From contig CAMYOC010000042.1 in the NCBI GenBank assembly GCA_947259915.1, positions 1 to 64,000 on the forward strand: a stretch of 64,000 nt of DNA, read 5' to 3'. Of the stretch, positions 24,112 to 32,105 are shown piece after piece. Each line of letters starts with the position of its first letter. Positions within the stretch are counted from its first letter, which is position 1. Both the position numbers and the translations under genes were made by a program. Below the pieces are notes generated by a model that worked only from the letters and a program-made list of their open reading frames with translations, made no database searches and was not told the DNA's origin. This DNA is from an uncultured Gammaproteobacteria bacterium (GTDB taxonomy: Bacteria; Pseudomonadota; Gammaproteobacteria; Steroidobacterales; XN24).

Positions 24112-24936
24112 TCAATCGGGTAGACGCGGCGTGAACGGCAGTACTTCGACTTCACCAGACTCGACGATCACTGCCGACGATTCCGGCACCTGCACCCACG
24201 CTTCCTTCATTTCGCCGAGTGGTTCGGACACGATGGCGCGGGCATCGCGGGAGAATCGTTCGAGTTCCGGATTGATCTGTTGCAGCGCCTCCATGCTGGT
24301 GCTGTGATACAGGCTTCGAGACTGGTGCTCACTGGAATAGCGGACGGCACAGAGCCGGCTGCCGTCACTCAACCCCAGTGTCATCTGCAAGGGGAACTCC
24401 ACGCCATGCCGACGTCCGGCATCCTCGATAAAGCCTGCCATTCGCTCCAATGCCACGAGCGGCTCACGCGTGAGGCCGTAGGTGAGGGCCAGGTTGAACA
24501 TCAGCTCGGAGTCGGTGGTGCCCTCGATGCCGAAGAAGAGTTCGGGATCGACCTCGAACATGAGGTCGCGTTTTATGTGCTCATAACCCCGGATGACGCC
24601 ATTGTGCACGAACAGCCAGGTGTTCCTGCAGAACGGATGGCAGTTTGTCTGCTGTATGGGCGTACCGGTAGTTGCGCGCACGTGGGCCAGAAATAGATGC
24701 GAGCTGATGTGCTTGGACAAGACAGCGAGATTGCGGTCATTCCACGCCGGTTCGGTCGATTTGTAAATTCCCGGTTCCGGCTGGTCGCCGTACCAGCCTA
24801 CGCCGAAACCATCCCCGTTCGTCGTCTCTGCACCCTGTTCGGATGCGAGGCTCTGATCGATAAGAGAGTGCTCGGGCTTGAGGATCAACTCCTCCATCGG
24901 CACACGTGCCCCGACATAGGCTATCCATCTACACAT
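24112..24936 (-). CDS. Class II glutamine amidotransferase (YafJ-like)
   Basis: 274 residues. Cys2 directly after Met is the N-terminal nucleophile (MCRWIAYVG). Glutaminase motifs follow: NGDGFGVGWYG, HVRATTGTPIQQTNCHPF, FVHNGVIRG and GTTDSELMF. No synthase domain is attached, so it is the stand-alone YafJ/EgtC-like class; whether it hydrolyses gamma-glutamyl compounds is open. GGAGG precedes the start. It lies between two complete family R elements (23772 and 25133). Confidence 0.88.
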   Translation of the reverse strand: MCRWIAYVGARVPMEELILKPEHSLIDQSLASEQGAETTNGDGFGVGWYGDQPEPGIYKSTEPAWNDRNLAVLSKHISSHLFLAHVRATTGTPIQQTNCHPFCRNTWLFVHNGVIRGYEHIKRDLMFEVDPELFFGIEGTTDSELMFNLALTYGLTREPLVALERMAGFIEDAGRRHGVEFPLQMTLGLSDGSRLCAVRYSSEHQSRSLYHSTSMEALQQINPELERFSRDARAIVSEPLGEMKEAWVQVPESSAVIVESGEVEVLPFTPRLPD

Positions 24937-25132
24937 GACTCAGGTCCTCCGCACGTGAGTACACGGGCTTACGGGTTCAGTTCCAGCAATTGTCCTGTTA
25001 AAGCAGCGCTTCAACACTCTGAGTATAGGAAATTCAAACGCCCTGTCCGGAGCTGGTGACGATGGGGCGTAGGTGCGTGAGCCGAGCGCTGGCAGGGTTT
25101 CTTCGGCGATCCGGCGCGTGTGGGGTCGGGCG

Positions 25133-25403
25133 TGTCGGCGTCGGACCACGTTAACCCTCTGTATTGGTTTGCAACCCCGATTGATTTTGCCTGCCCTCGA
25201 CGCTTAAACCCGCGTTTTGAGGCCCCGAAAGACGCATCTAAGGAGCTCTTCCGCGACAGTCCCGGGGCGGGCACGCGGGAGCGGGTCGACCGCTTCCTTC
25301 GACGGCCCTTTTCGGGGCCGAAAAAAGCCCTCTAAGGCTCTGCTATGGCGTTCAGGCGAGAATATATCGAGCCCGGACAGAAGCTTATTGAGGTCCGACC
25401 CCG
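25133..25403 (+). repeat. Family R element, copy 3 (complete)
   Basis: GTGTCGGCGTCGGACCACG to GAGGTCCGACCCCG, about 270 bases, very similar to copy 2. Together the two copies bracket the amidotransferase gene in direct orientation. Confidence 0.85.
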
Positions 25404-25461
25404 AACCGGCATTTATAATGCACCGCGATATGAAACCCCATCGATTTCGGGAACTCCACTG

Positions 25462-25635
25462 ATGGACCTCGCAACCGTCGCTATTCTGGGAGGGCTGTTT
25501 CTGGCCTACGCGATGGTCTCGGGGCGGCTCGAAGGTACCGTGCTCACTGCGCCGCTGGTATTCGTCGCGTTCGGCTTCCTGGCCGGGCCGGGCGGCGCCG
25601 GGTTGGCAACGATCGACGTCGAACACTCGGTCTCC
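25462..25635 (+). pseudogene. N-terminal remnant of a cation:proton antiporter
   Basis: From ATG 25462 the sequence reads MDLATVAILGGLFLAYAMVS, then RLEGTVLTAPLVFVAFGFLAGPGG, the typical first two helices of CPA1 Na+/H+ antiporters. After about 57 residues the similarity ends and the frame continues as Arg/Ser-rich non-membrane sequence to 25707. The remaining ~350 residues of a normal antiporter are absent. The break lies just before the SnoaL-like gene. Confidence 0.6.
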
Positions 25636-25699
25636 GCCAGGATTCGCCTGCGATCCTGCGCAGGGAGCGGGGCCGGGTCGAAGCAGAGGAGAAAGTCCG

Positions 25700-26143
25700 A
25701 TGTCTGATACGAATATGCAGGTAGTGCGCCGCCTTCTGGAACAGGTCTGGAGCAAAGGAGATCTTTCTGTCCTGCCAGAGATCATGGCCACCGATTTCGT
25801 GGGTCATGCGGCGCCATACGGGGCCACGCTGCAGGGTATCGAGCAGTATCAGCAGCGCATTGCAGTATTCAAGGGAATCTTTCCTGAGATCATATTTACG
25901 ATCGAGGATCAGTTCGCGTCCGGCGACAAGGTGGCCACCCGCTGGACCGCCCGCGTTCGCGAATCGCTGGACACCGCGACCCGGGACCAGGCCACCGGCG
26001 AACCGATCAGCGTAAGCGGCATTAGCATCCAGCGCCTGCAGGATGGCAAGGTTGTGGAGAGCTGGGAGAACTGGGATGCGATGACCGTGCTCGAGTCCTC
26101 CGACGCGCCCAATCTGCTTGACAGCCTGTCATTTGGCATCTGA
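25700..26143 (+). CDS. SnoaL-like (ester cyclase type) protein
   Basis: 147 residues. AGGAG lies eight bases before the ATG. The N-terminal helix (MQVVRRLLEQVWSKGDLSVLPEIMATDFVGHAAP) and the following GIEQYQQRIAVFKGIFPEIIFTIEDQFASGDKVATRWTAR are characteristic of SnoaL-like NTF2-fold proteins, including the conserved His-Asp environment of the pocket. GISIQRLQDGKVVESWENWD is the typical last strand pair. Substrate unknown; members range from polyketide cyclases to detoxifying or orphan proteins. Confidence 0.85.
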   Translation: MSDTNMQVVRRLLEQVWSKGDLSVLPEIMATDFVGHAAPYGATLQGIEQYQQRIAVFKGIFPEIIFTIEDQFASGDKVATRWTARVRESLDTATRDQATGEPISVSGISIQRLQDGKVVESWENWDAMTVLESSDAPNLLDSLSFGI

Positions 26144-26163
26144 GGAGCGCCGGGAGAAGACCA

Positions 26164-26205
26164 AAAAATGGGGTCGTCAAAGGTGTCAGGTTTATTTTCC
26201 TGCCA
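26164..26205 (+). repeat. Chimera of family A and B left ends
   Basis: AAAAAATGGGGTCGTC (family A start) runs directly into AAAGGTGTCAGGTTTATTTT (family B start). It is the last repeat of this kind in the window. Confidence 0.55.
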
Positions 26206-26368
26206 TCTGGATGTCGCGACTTCCAGTGTATCGGCGTCTGCACGCGTGTCTTCTGCCACGGGCTGACGAGCGTCCGTCTGGGGGCAGGCTTTTCGGCCTC
26301 CGAATCCAGCGCAATTAATCCGGTACTCTAGGCCGGGTTTTTTACCCGGATGGAATAGCGGAAATCCG

Positions 26369-27289
26369 TTGTCGACTGATACTCAAGCGCTGCCTCATCA
26401 GGAACACGTCGTCCGCGGCATGCTGGCGGCGATGGCGGCGTTTTTCATGTTCACGGTGATGAACGTGTTCGCAAAATTGCTGAGCGTCAGACACTCGGTG
26501 ATCGAGATCGCGTTCTACCGCAACCTGATCGCCTGCATGCCGTTTCTGATCATGGTCTTCGTGCTCGGCAAGAGGGACATCCTCGTCATACGCAGCAAGC
26601 CGTCGCTAATCGGTCTCCGTGCCGTCCTCGGCGCGATCTCTCTGGTGACGACCTTTGCCGCGTTCTCGCTGATGCCGATGGCTGAGACGACGGTGCTGCT
26701 GTTTACGTCATCGCTATTCATCCCGGTGCTCGGCGTGATCTTTCTGCGCGAGAGCGTCGGACCCTACCGCTGGGCCGCGGTCGTGATCGGCTTTACAGGT
26801 GTCGTGATCATGGCCAGCCCGGCCGGCCAGGTGAGCGCGCTCGGCATCACGGTGGCGATTGCCGCGGCGCTGATGCACGCCACGCTGCAGATCGTGCTGC
26901 GTTATCTCGGCCGCCATGAGAGCCCGGAGACCGTCACCTTTTACTTCCTGGTGATCGGCGCGCTGATCACGGCACTGCCGCTACCGCTGGTTGCGGTGAC
27001 ACCGACCATGGCCGAGGTGCCGTTGCTGTTCGGCGTCGGGCTGTCCGGTGCGCTTGCGCAATGGCTGCTCTCCACCGCTTTCCGCAACGCGCAGGCGGCC
27101 ATCGTCACGGTGTTCAATTACAGCGGCATCGTATGGGCCACATTGTTCGGCTGGCTGATCTGGAACGACTGGCCGGTACCGACCGTACTGATCGGCGCCA
27201 GCGTCGTCATCGCTTCTAACGGCTTGATCATCTGGCGCGAAAGCCGGGCCAGACAAATCACCGGGGCGCGTATCCGCGCGAAATTCTGA
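26369..27289 (+). CDS. EamA/DMT-family transporter
   Basis: 306 residues from a TTG start, no ATG being available upstream. Ten hydrophobic helices in two repeated halves match the drug/metabolite transporter superfamily; the first half contains YRNLIACMPFLIMVF, PMAETTVLLFTSSLFIPVLGVIFLRE, and the second LSGALAQWLLSTAFRNAQAAIV with YSGIVWATLFGWLIWND. Export of amino acids or other metabolites is the usual role. A weak CCGGGT/ACCCGG hairpin lies just before it. The gap 27290-27572 holds no gene; one T-arm-like motif there is discussed among rejected items. Confidence 0.88.
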   Translation: MSTDTQALPHQEHVVRGMLAAMAAFFMFTVMNVFAKLLSVRHSVIEIAFYRNLIACMPFLIMVFVLGKRDILVIRSKPSLIGLRAVLGAISLVTTFAAFSLMPMAETTVLLFTSSLFIPVLGVIFLRESVGPYRWAAVVIGFTGVVIMASPAGQVSALGITVAIAAALMHATLQIVLRYLGRHESPETVTFYFLVIGALITALPLPLVAVTPTMAEVPLLFGVGLSGALAQWLLSTAFRNAQAAIVTVFNYSGIVWATLFGWLIWNDWPVPTVLIGASVVIASNGLIIWRESRARQITGARIRAKF

Positions 27290-27572
27290 CCCGACGCTGG
27301 CCTGAGGCCGCCGATTACCGGGTCGATGGTTCGAGCCCACGCCAGAGGGCCAGATATCGAAGCCGGCACCGGGGCTCTCAACAGGTCGCGGCGACGCGGC
27401 TGTTTACCTGGCATAAACACCTGCCGTGTCCGGGCACCAGACCGATAAGGCCGAAGAGCCCGGTTCCGGAATGCGCCATTGACACAGAAGCCTGCGGCCG
27501 CGCGTCCCCGAAACATATAACCAACCGTTAGTTCGGCATGCGGAAGGAGTATTTCAAACCCCTCGCGACCGA

Positions 27573-28841
27573 ATGCTACGGTCTTCCGTCCAGCATCTCA
27601 CGGACGCCCTGATCGTGCCCCATACGGCCCTGACACTCCGCTCCCGCGCCTGGACGCCAGCCCGTTCGCTGCTCGGCGGTCTTGGCCTGCGGCTCCCCCT
27701 GCTGATCGTCGCCAGCCTGCTCACGGCCGGCGCCTGGATCGCGGCTCAGGAAGTCGGGCTCAGACACGCGTCGCTGCTGCTCGTGGGCGCCGGCCTGGGC
27801 GTTGCGCTCAACCGCTCCGGATTCGGCTTCGCCGGTGCGTGGCGGTCGGTCCTCGTCGAGCGGCGCGGCGCTGGCTTCCGGGCGCAGCTTGCGTTGCTGG
27901 CGATGCTGACGCTGGCGTTTTTCCCGCTGTTCGCGCTTGGCGAGGCATTCGGTCGCCCCTTGTTCGATGTCGTGCGCCCGGTCGGCGTTGCGTTGCTGGC
28001 CGGTGCCTTCTTGTTCGGCATCGGTGCCCAGCTGGCCTCCGCCTGCTCATCCGGCTCTTTGGCCGGTCTGGGCAATGGCAAGCTCCGTTACGTCCTGGTC
28101 GTCGCGTTTATGGTCGTCGGGGCGACACTGGGCAGCGCCCATATCGGCTGGTGGGAATCCCGTCCGAGCTGGTTCTCATTCTCGATGCTGCGGGAATGGG
28201 GTCCGGTGGGCGGCATCGCAGGCAACCTGGCGCTCATCGGCGCGCTGGCCGGGTTGAGTATCTGGTCAGAGCGGGCCCGCCACGGCCGCCTGCACCGGCA
28301 CCCGTCCAGCGACTACAACTGGCTGCGCGGACCCTGGCCCATGTCCCGGGGCGTAGCCGTGCTGGCGCTGTTGTGCGTCGTCACTCTGCTGTTATCGGGT
28401 CGCCCATGGGTGATCATGTCGGCGCTGCCGCTGTGGGGCGCGAAGCTGATCGGCGTCTCGGGTATTCCCTGGGATGTCGCATTCTGGGACTACTGGGGCA
28501 CAGACACGAGGATTGATGCGCTGGAAGCCAGCCTGTGGACGGACGTGACCACGCTGATGATCGGGGGGCTGATCCTGGGTACCGCGCTGGCGGTCGCGCT
28601 GGCCGGCAGCCTGCGGCTGCACTGGAAGATCTCCGCAGCAGAAGGGCTCAGCGCCGCGGTGGGTGGACTGCTGCTCGGTTATGGCGGCGTCGTCGGCCTG
28701 GGCTGCAATATCGGCGCGTTCCTGGCCGGCGTGTCCAGCGGCAGCCTGCATGGCTGGGTGTGGCTGTCGGCGGCATTTGCGGGGACCGCCACCGTGGTGG
28801 CGCTCAGGTCTGTCGGTGCCAGGCTACGCAGATCATCCTGA
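27573..28841 (+). CDS. YeeE/YedE-family (sulfur-compound) transporter
   Basis: 422 residues, about ten membrane helices. Both halves of the YeeE/YedE repeat are present: RSGFGFAGAWRSVL and GAQLASACSSGSLAGLGNGKLRY in the first, and GGLLLGYGGVVGLGCNIGAFLAGVSSGSLHGW in the second. The Cys of ASACSSG and GLGCNIG are those implicated in thiosulfate handling in YeeE. Transport of thiosulfate or another sulfur compound is inferred. No TusA- or rhodanese-like partner is adjacent. A strong terminator follows. Confidence 0.88.
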   Translation: MLRSSVQHLTDALIVPHTALTLRSRAWTPARSLLGGLGLRLPLLIVASLLTAGAWIAAQEVGLRHASLLLVGAGLGVALNRSGFGFAGAWRSVLVERRGAGFRAQLALLAMLTLAFFPLFALGEAFGRPLFDVVRPVGVALLAGAFLFGIGAQLASACSSGSLAGLGNGKLRYVLVVAFMVVGATLGSAHIGWWESRPSWFSFSMLREWGPVGGIAGNLALIGALAGLSIWSERARHGRLHRHPSSDYNWLRGPWPMSRGVAVLALLCVVTLLLSGRPWVIMSALPLWGAKLIGVSGIPWDVAFWDYWGTDTRIDALEASLWTDVTTLMIGGLILGTALAVALAGSLRLHWKISAAEGLSAAVGGLLLGYGGVVGLGCNIGAFLAGVSSGSLHGWVWLSAAFAGTATVVALRSVGARLRRSS

Positions 28842-28870
28842 GCAGATACGTCTCTAATAAGTGAACAGAT

Positions 28871-28890
28871 CCCCGCTTCGGCGGGGTTTT
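28871..28890 (+). terminator. Rho-independent terminator of the YeeE gene
   Basis: CCCCGC-TTCG-GCGGGG followed by TTTTGTTTTT, 30 bases after the stop. Confidence 0.9.
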
Positions 28891-29028
28891 GTTTTTCCCG
28901 GGACAAGCAGGCCGACAATACGGTTATCGGGGCTGCTTGCGATCACCAGCAAATGGCCGCGCTGCATCGCCGCAGATTAGTCCCTTGGTGGAATTGACAC
29001 ACACCGACTCGCTCTGCAGCCTGTTGGC

Positions 29029-30855
29029 ATGTATTCGGACTTCGCCAGCGAAGACCCGCCATTCTCCCTGTTGACCGACGCGGAACGGCAGCGCGCGATC
29101 CGCGCGATGGACATCAATTTCTATGCCGCCGGTGATGCGCTGATCGAAGCCGGGCGGGAATCGGGTTTCGTGTTCGTTGTGGACAAGGGTCTGGTCGAGG
29201 AACGTGATCCGGCAGCCACCGACACCGACCATGCGGTGGCCCATTACCGTGATGGTGAGGTCTTTGGTTCGCTGGCGGTGTTGCGCGGGCGGGCCCGGCA
29301 CCACTATGTCGCCATGGAGGACACGTTGTGCCACCAACTGCGCGGCGAGGTGTTCCGCGAACTCGTGTACAGCAATCCGGACTTCGGACAATTCTTTCTG
29401 CAGGACCTGGCCACCAAGACCAAGCTCGTGGCGCAGAGCGGCGCTTATCGGGATCTGGTCAGTTTCAACATGGCCCGGGTCGACGACAGCTGTATGCGCC
29501 TCGCGGTGCTGGTGGAGTCCGGCGACAGTATCCGCTCGGTGGTCGAGACCCTGCGCGCCAGCCAGTCCGACTGCGCGCTGGCCAGACGCGACGGTCAGTA
29601 CGGCATCCTTACGCGCACCAATCTGCTCGAGGCGCTGGCACTCTCCGGCCGCTCGCTGGATGACAACGTGGACGATGTCGCGACCTGGAATCTGATCACC
29701 ATCAACCAGGGTGAATTCCTGTTCGAAGCGCTGATCCGGATGACCCGTTACGGTATCGAGCGGCTGGTGGTGATGGACGGCGAGACGCCGGTGGGGCTGG
29801 TCGAGATGAGCGATATCCTCGGTTTCCTCTCCAGCCACAGCCACGTGATCGCGCTCCGGGTCGAGGGGGCGAAAGATTTTTCTACGCTTCTGGATGCCTC
29901 GACCGGGATCGTCGAGCTGGCCCGCTCTTTGTTCGCGCAGCGGGTCAATGTCCGCTTCATCATGGATCTGCTGGCGGAGCTGCACCGGCGCATCATGGCA
30001 AGAAATTATGGACTGCTGGTGGCAGACGAGGTGTTGCAACACACCTGTCTGCTGGTGCTGGGCAGCGAGGGTCGCGGCGAGCAGGTGATGCGCACGGATC
30101 AGAGTAATGCGCTGGTCATCGCGCCGGAGTTGCGCTGGCCAGAGAGGCAGGCGCAGCTGGAAGAGTTCACCCACCGTACCCAAAAGCTCGGTTATCCGCC
30201 CTCACCGCGAGAGATGGTGGTGAGCAACCCGGACTGGAACCTGACCACGGAACAATGGCAGGAGCGAATTCAGCGCTGGGCCCACGCCGACACCGAAGAC
30301 GCGATCCTCGGCATCTCTGCCCTCCTCGACGCCACCCCGGTGACCGGGAACCTGGGGCTGTTCGAGCCGCTGGTCATGCTGCTCGGTCAGGCGCTGCCGC
30401 GGGAGCCGGACTTCTGGCATCGATTCGTCAAACCTGCACTGGAACCGGGCCCGCCGCCACCATTTTTCGGCAGCGGCAGCCGCAGCGGTCGCGACATCGA
30501 CGTCAAACACTTCGGTCTGTTTCCGATCATCCACGGCGCGCGCACGCTGGCCCTCGAGTTGGGGCTCTCGGCGTCGAATACGTTCCGCCGGCTGGAGGGT
30601 TTCAAAGAAGCGGGTGTGATGCAGGACGGCCTGGCGGACGACCTGGTAGAGGCGTTCCAGGTGCTCAACCAGCTCAGACTGGCGCAGCAGCTGAGACGTC
30701 TGGAGGCAAAGGAAGCCACCCGCGTATCGGCCGATCTGGCCAACATGGTCCATACCGGCTCGCTGGCTTCCGGAGACGCCGCGCTGCTGCGCGAGGCCTT
30801 CAGGGCGGTGCGCAGCTTTGTCGAGTTTCTCGGCCAGCGTTACCGGGGCGGCTGA
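29029..30855 (+). CDS. cNMP-binding/CBS/DUF294 nucleotidyltransferase-like signalling protein (copy 1)
   Basis: 608 residues. Order: cyclic-nucleotide-binding-like domain (about 15-130), CBS pair (about 150-270, with RLVVMDGETPVGLVEMSDILGF), DUF294 nucleotidyltransferase domain with LGSEGRGEQVMRTDQSNALV (about 340-365), and DUF294 C-terminal helices with DIDVKHFGLFPIIHGARTLAL. This architecture is repeatedly found beside acs and CrbS/CrbR in gammaproteobacteria. The catalytic-like DQSN differs from DQDN in copy 2. It ends 16 bases inside the convergent deaminase gene. Confidence 0.88.
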   Translation: MYSDFASEDPPFSLLTDAERQRAIRAMDINFYAAGDALIEAGRESGFVFVVDKGLVEERDPAATDTDHAVAHYRDGEVFGSLAVLRGRARHHYVAMEDTLCHQLRGEVFRELVYSNPDFGQFFLQDLATKTKLVAQSGAYRDLVSFNMARVDDSCMRLAVLVESGDSIRSVVETLRASQSDCALARRDGQYGILTRTNLLEALALSGRSLDDNVDDVATWNLITINQGEFLFEALIRMTRYGIERLVVMDGETPVGLVEMSDILGFLSSHSHVIALRVEGAKDFSTLLDASTGIVELARSLFAQRVNVRFIMDLLAELHRRIMARNYGLLVADEVLQHTCLLVLGSEGRGEQVMRTDQSNALVIAPELRWPERQAQLEEFTHRTQKLGYPPSPREMVVSNPDWNLTTEQWQERIQRWAHADTEDAILGISALLDATPVTGNLGLFEPLVMLLGQALPREPDFWHRFVKPALEPGPPPPFFGSGSRSGRDIDVKHFGLFPIIHGARTLALELGLSASNTFRRLEGFKEAGVMQDGLADDLVEAFQVLNQLRLAQQLRRLEAKEATRVSADLANMVHTGSLASGDAALLREAFRAVRSFVEFLGQRYRGG

Positions 30856-31424
30856 ATCCGGGACAACAGCTGCCGCCTGAGGGCGCGCAGATTGGTCAGG
30901 AACAGGCGTCGCGCTATCTGGCGGATCTCTGGCGACACGGCTGCCGGGCCAAAGCGTTGCTCCGGATTGAGCAGCTGCCAGATCTCCGGCAGGCGCGCGG
31001 CCATATGCACCACACCGCCGGGCGGGTCCGGCACCAGATAGCGAACGTGTCCAAGACCGGCGAGCTTGAGCCGGGTGTAACACATGGGACAGGGCTCGAG
31101 ACTGACGACCAGGGTCAGCTCGCCGGGCGCGAGCTCCGGATAACGGCGCTCCAGCTCGTCCACGGCCGCCATCTCCGCGTGCCCGGCACTGGTAAACGCC
31201 GGCTCAAAGACCCGGTTGGTGGCCTCGATCAGCGGCTCACCTGCCGCATCGAGGATCAACGCGCCGATGCCGTAGTTACCGGCGCGCAGCGCATTGACGG
31301 CCAGCTTGCAAACTGTCAGACCCGCCTCATCATCCGGGTACGTTTCCGGCTGCGCCTGGTAGCGCGACAATCTGCCCGCGAGACGGTCCAGCCGGAATCT
31401 CTGCAACGCGTTCAACGCCCGCAA
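30840..31424 (-). CDS. CMP/dCMP-type nucleoside deaminase
   Basis: 194 residues. The zinc and proton-shuttle motif is SAGHAEMAAVDEL (His, Glu) and the second zinc motif EPCPMCYTRL (PCxxC), as in guanine/cytosine/tRNA-adenosine deaminases. The first 30 residues (FRLDRLAGRLSRYQAQPET) are an extra helical part. The substrate base is not readable. Its start overlaps the 3' end of the exonuclease gene by 13 bases, so the two form one operon, probably with the DUF294 gene further upstream. Confidence 0.85.
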   Translation of the reverse strand: MRALNALQRFRLDRLAGRLSRYQAQPETYPDDEAGLTVCKLAVNALRAGNYGIGALILDAAGEPLIEATNRVFEPAFTSAGHAEMAAVDELERRYPELAPGELTLVVSLEPCPMCYTRLKLAGLGHVRYLVPDPPGGVVHMAARLPEIWQLLNPEQRFGPAAVSPEIRQIARRLFLTNLRALRRQLLSRIQPPR

Positions 31425-32032
31425 TCGCCGTGCATCAGACGCACATAGAGAGTGGCGACGAACAGCGCATCGAGATACGCCGCGTGGCGCCCCTTGGGCA
31501 CCGGCATATCGAGCTTCCTGGCGATGGTCTCCAGCCGCAGGTCCCCCTCGATCCCGTCGCCCGGCCGGCCGCAGCGCTTGACGAAGGTGTCGGCCAGCTC
31601 GACCGCCCGGTTGGGCAGACCAAAACCGTGCAGGTTACGCAGCTGACGATCAAGCACCGCAATATCGAAGCGGATGTGATAGCCGAGGATCGGACGGTTG
31701 CCGATAAAGCCGAGGGTGCGATCGATGGCCTCGTCGACACCGAGCCCGCCGTGCAGGTCCTGCCGTCGCAGACGATGGATCAGCAGCGATGCCTCGTCCA
31801 ACTCCTCCGGCGGCGCCAGCTTCAGATCCAGCGCCTCGCTGGTCAGGATGCGACGACCCTGGATGCGGACAGCGCCGATCGACAGTATGTCCGCGCGCCG
31901 CGGGTCGGCGCAGGAGGTCTCGCAGTCCAGCGACACCAGCTCTTCGCCCTGGTAGTCCTCAAACAGCGCCGCCCACGGCCCGTGCCGATGACGGCGCTGA
32001 TCCAGGCGGATTCTCAACCCTCGTGGCAGCAT
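31412..32032 (-). CDS. DEDDh 3'-5' exonuclease (DnaQ/epsilon-like)
   Basis: 206 residues from ATG 32032, with GGAGG upstream; a longer in-frame extension is Ser-rich and unlikely. ExoI is VSLDCETSCADPRRADILSIGAV (Asp, Glu), ExoII GYHIRFDIAVLDRQL (Asp), ExoIII-epsilon HAAYLDALFVATL (His and Asp). It is a stand-alone exonuclease, not the replicative epsilon necessarily. The family is often encoded between DUF294 and acetate genes. Operon with the DUF294 gene (74 bases upstream) and the deaminase. Confidence 0.88.
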   Translation of the reverse strand: MLPRGLRIRLDQRRHRHGPWAALFEDYQGEELVSLDCETSCADPRRADILSIGAVRIQGRRILTSEALDLKLAPPEELDEASLLIHRLRRQDLHGGLGVDEAIDRTLGFIGNRPILGYHIRFDIAVLDRQLRNLHGFGLPNRAVELADTFVKRCGRPGDGIEGDLRLETIARKLDMPVPKGRHAAYLDALFVATLYVRLMHGDCGR

Positions 32033-32105
32033 GGATGGCGCCTCCGAATGGATACTGCCTGGCTGCGATAAATGACTGCTCTCCCCATCGGTCGCGCCCG
32101 GCTTA

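Noticed and set aside
25345-25461. An N-terminal extension of the antiporter remnant
   Set aside because: It is the translated right end of a family R repeat, not antiporter sequence.
1-26200. A prophage or conjugative element explaining the accessory region
   Set aside because: No integrase, transposase, phage structural, relaxase or mating genes are seen; only short non-coding repeats.
27300-27345. tRNA-like GGTTCGAGCCC context after the DMT transporter
   Set aside because: The T-stem pairs at only three of five positions and no acceptor stem or anticodon arm can be drawn; at most a decayed remnant.
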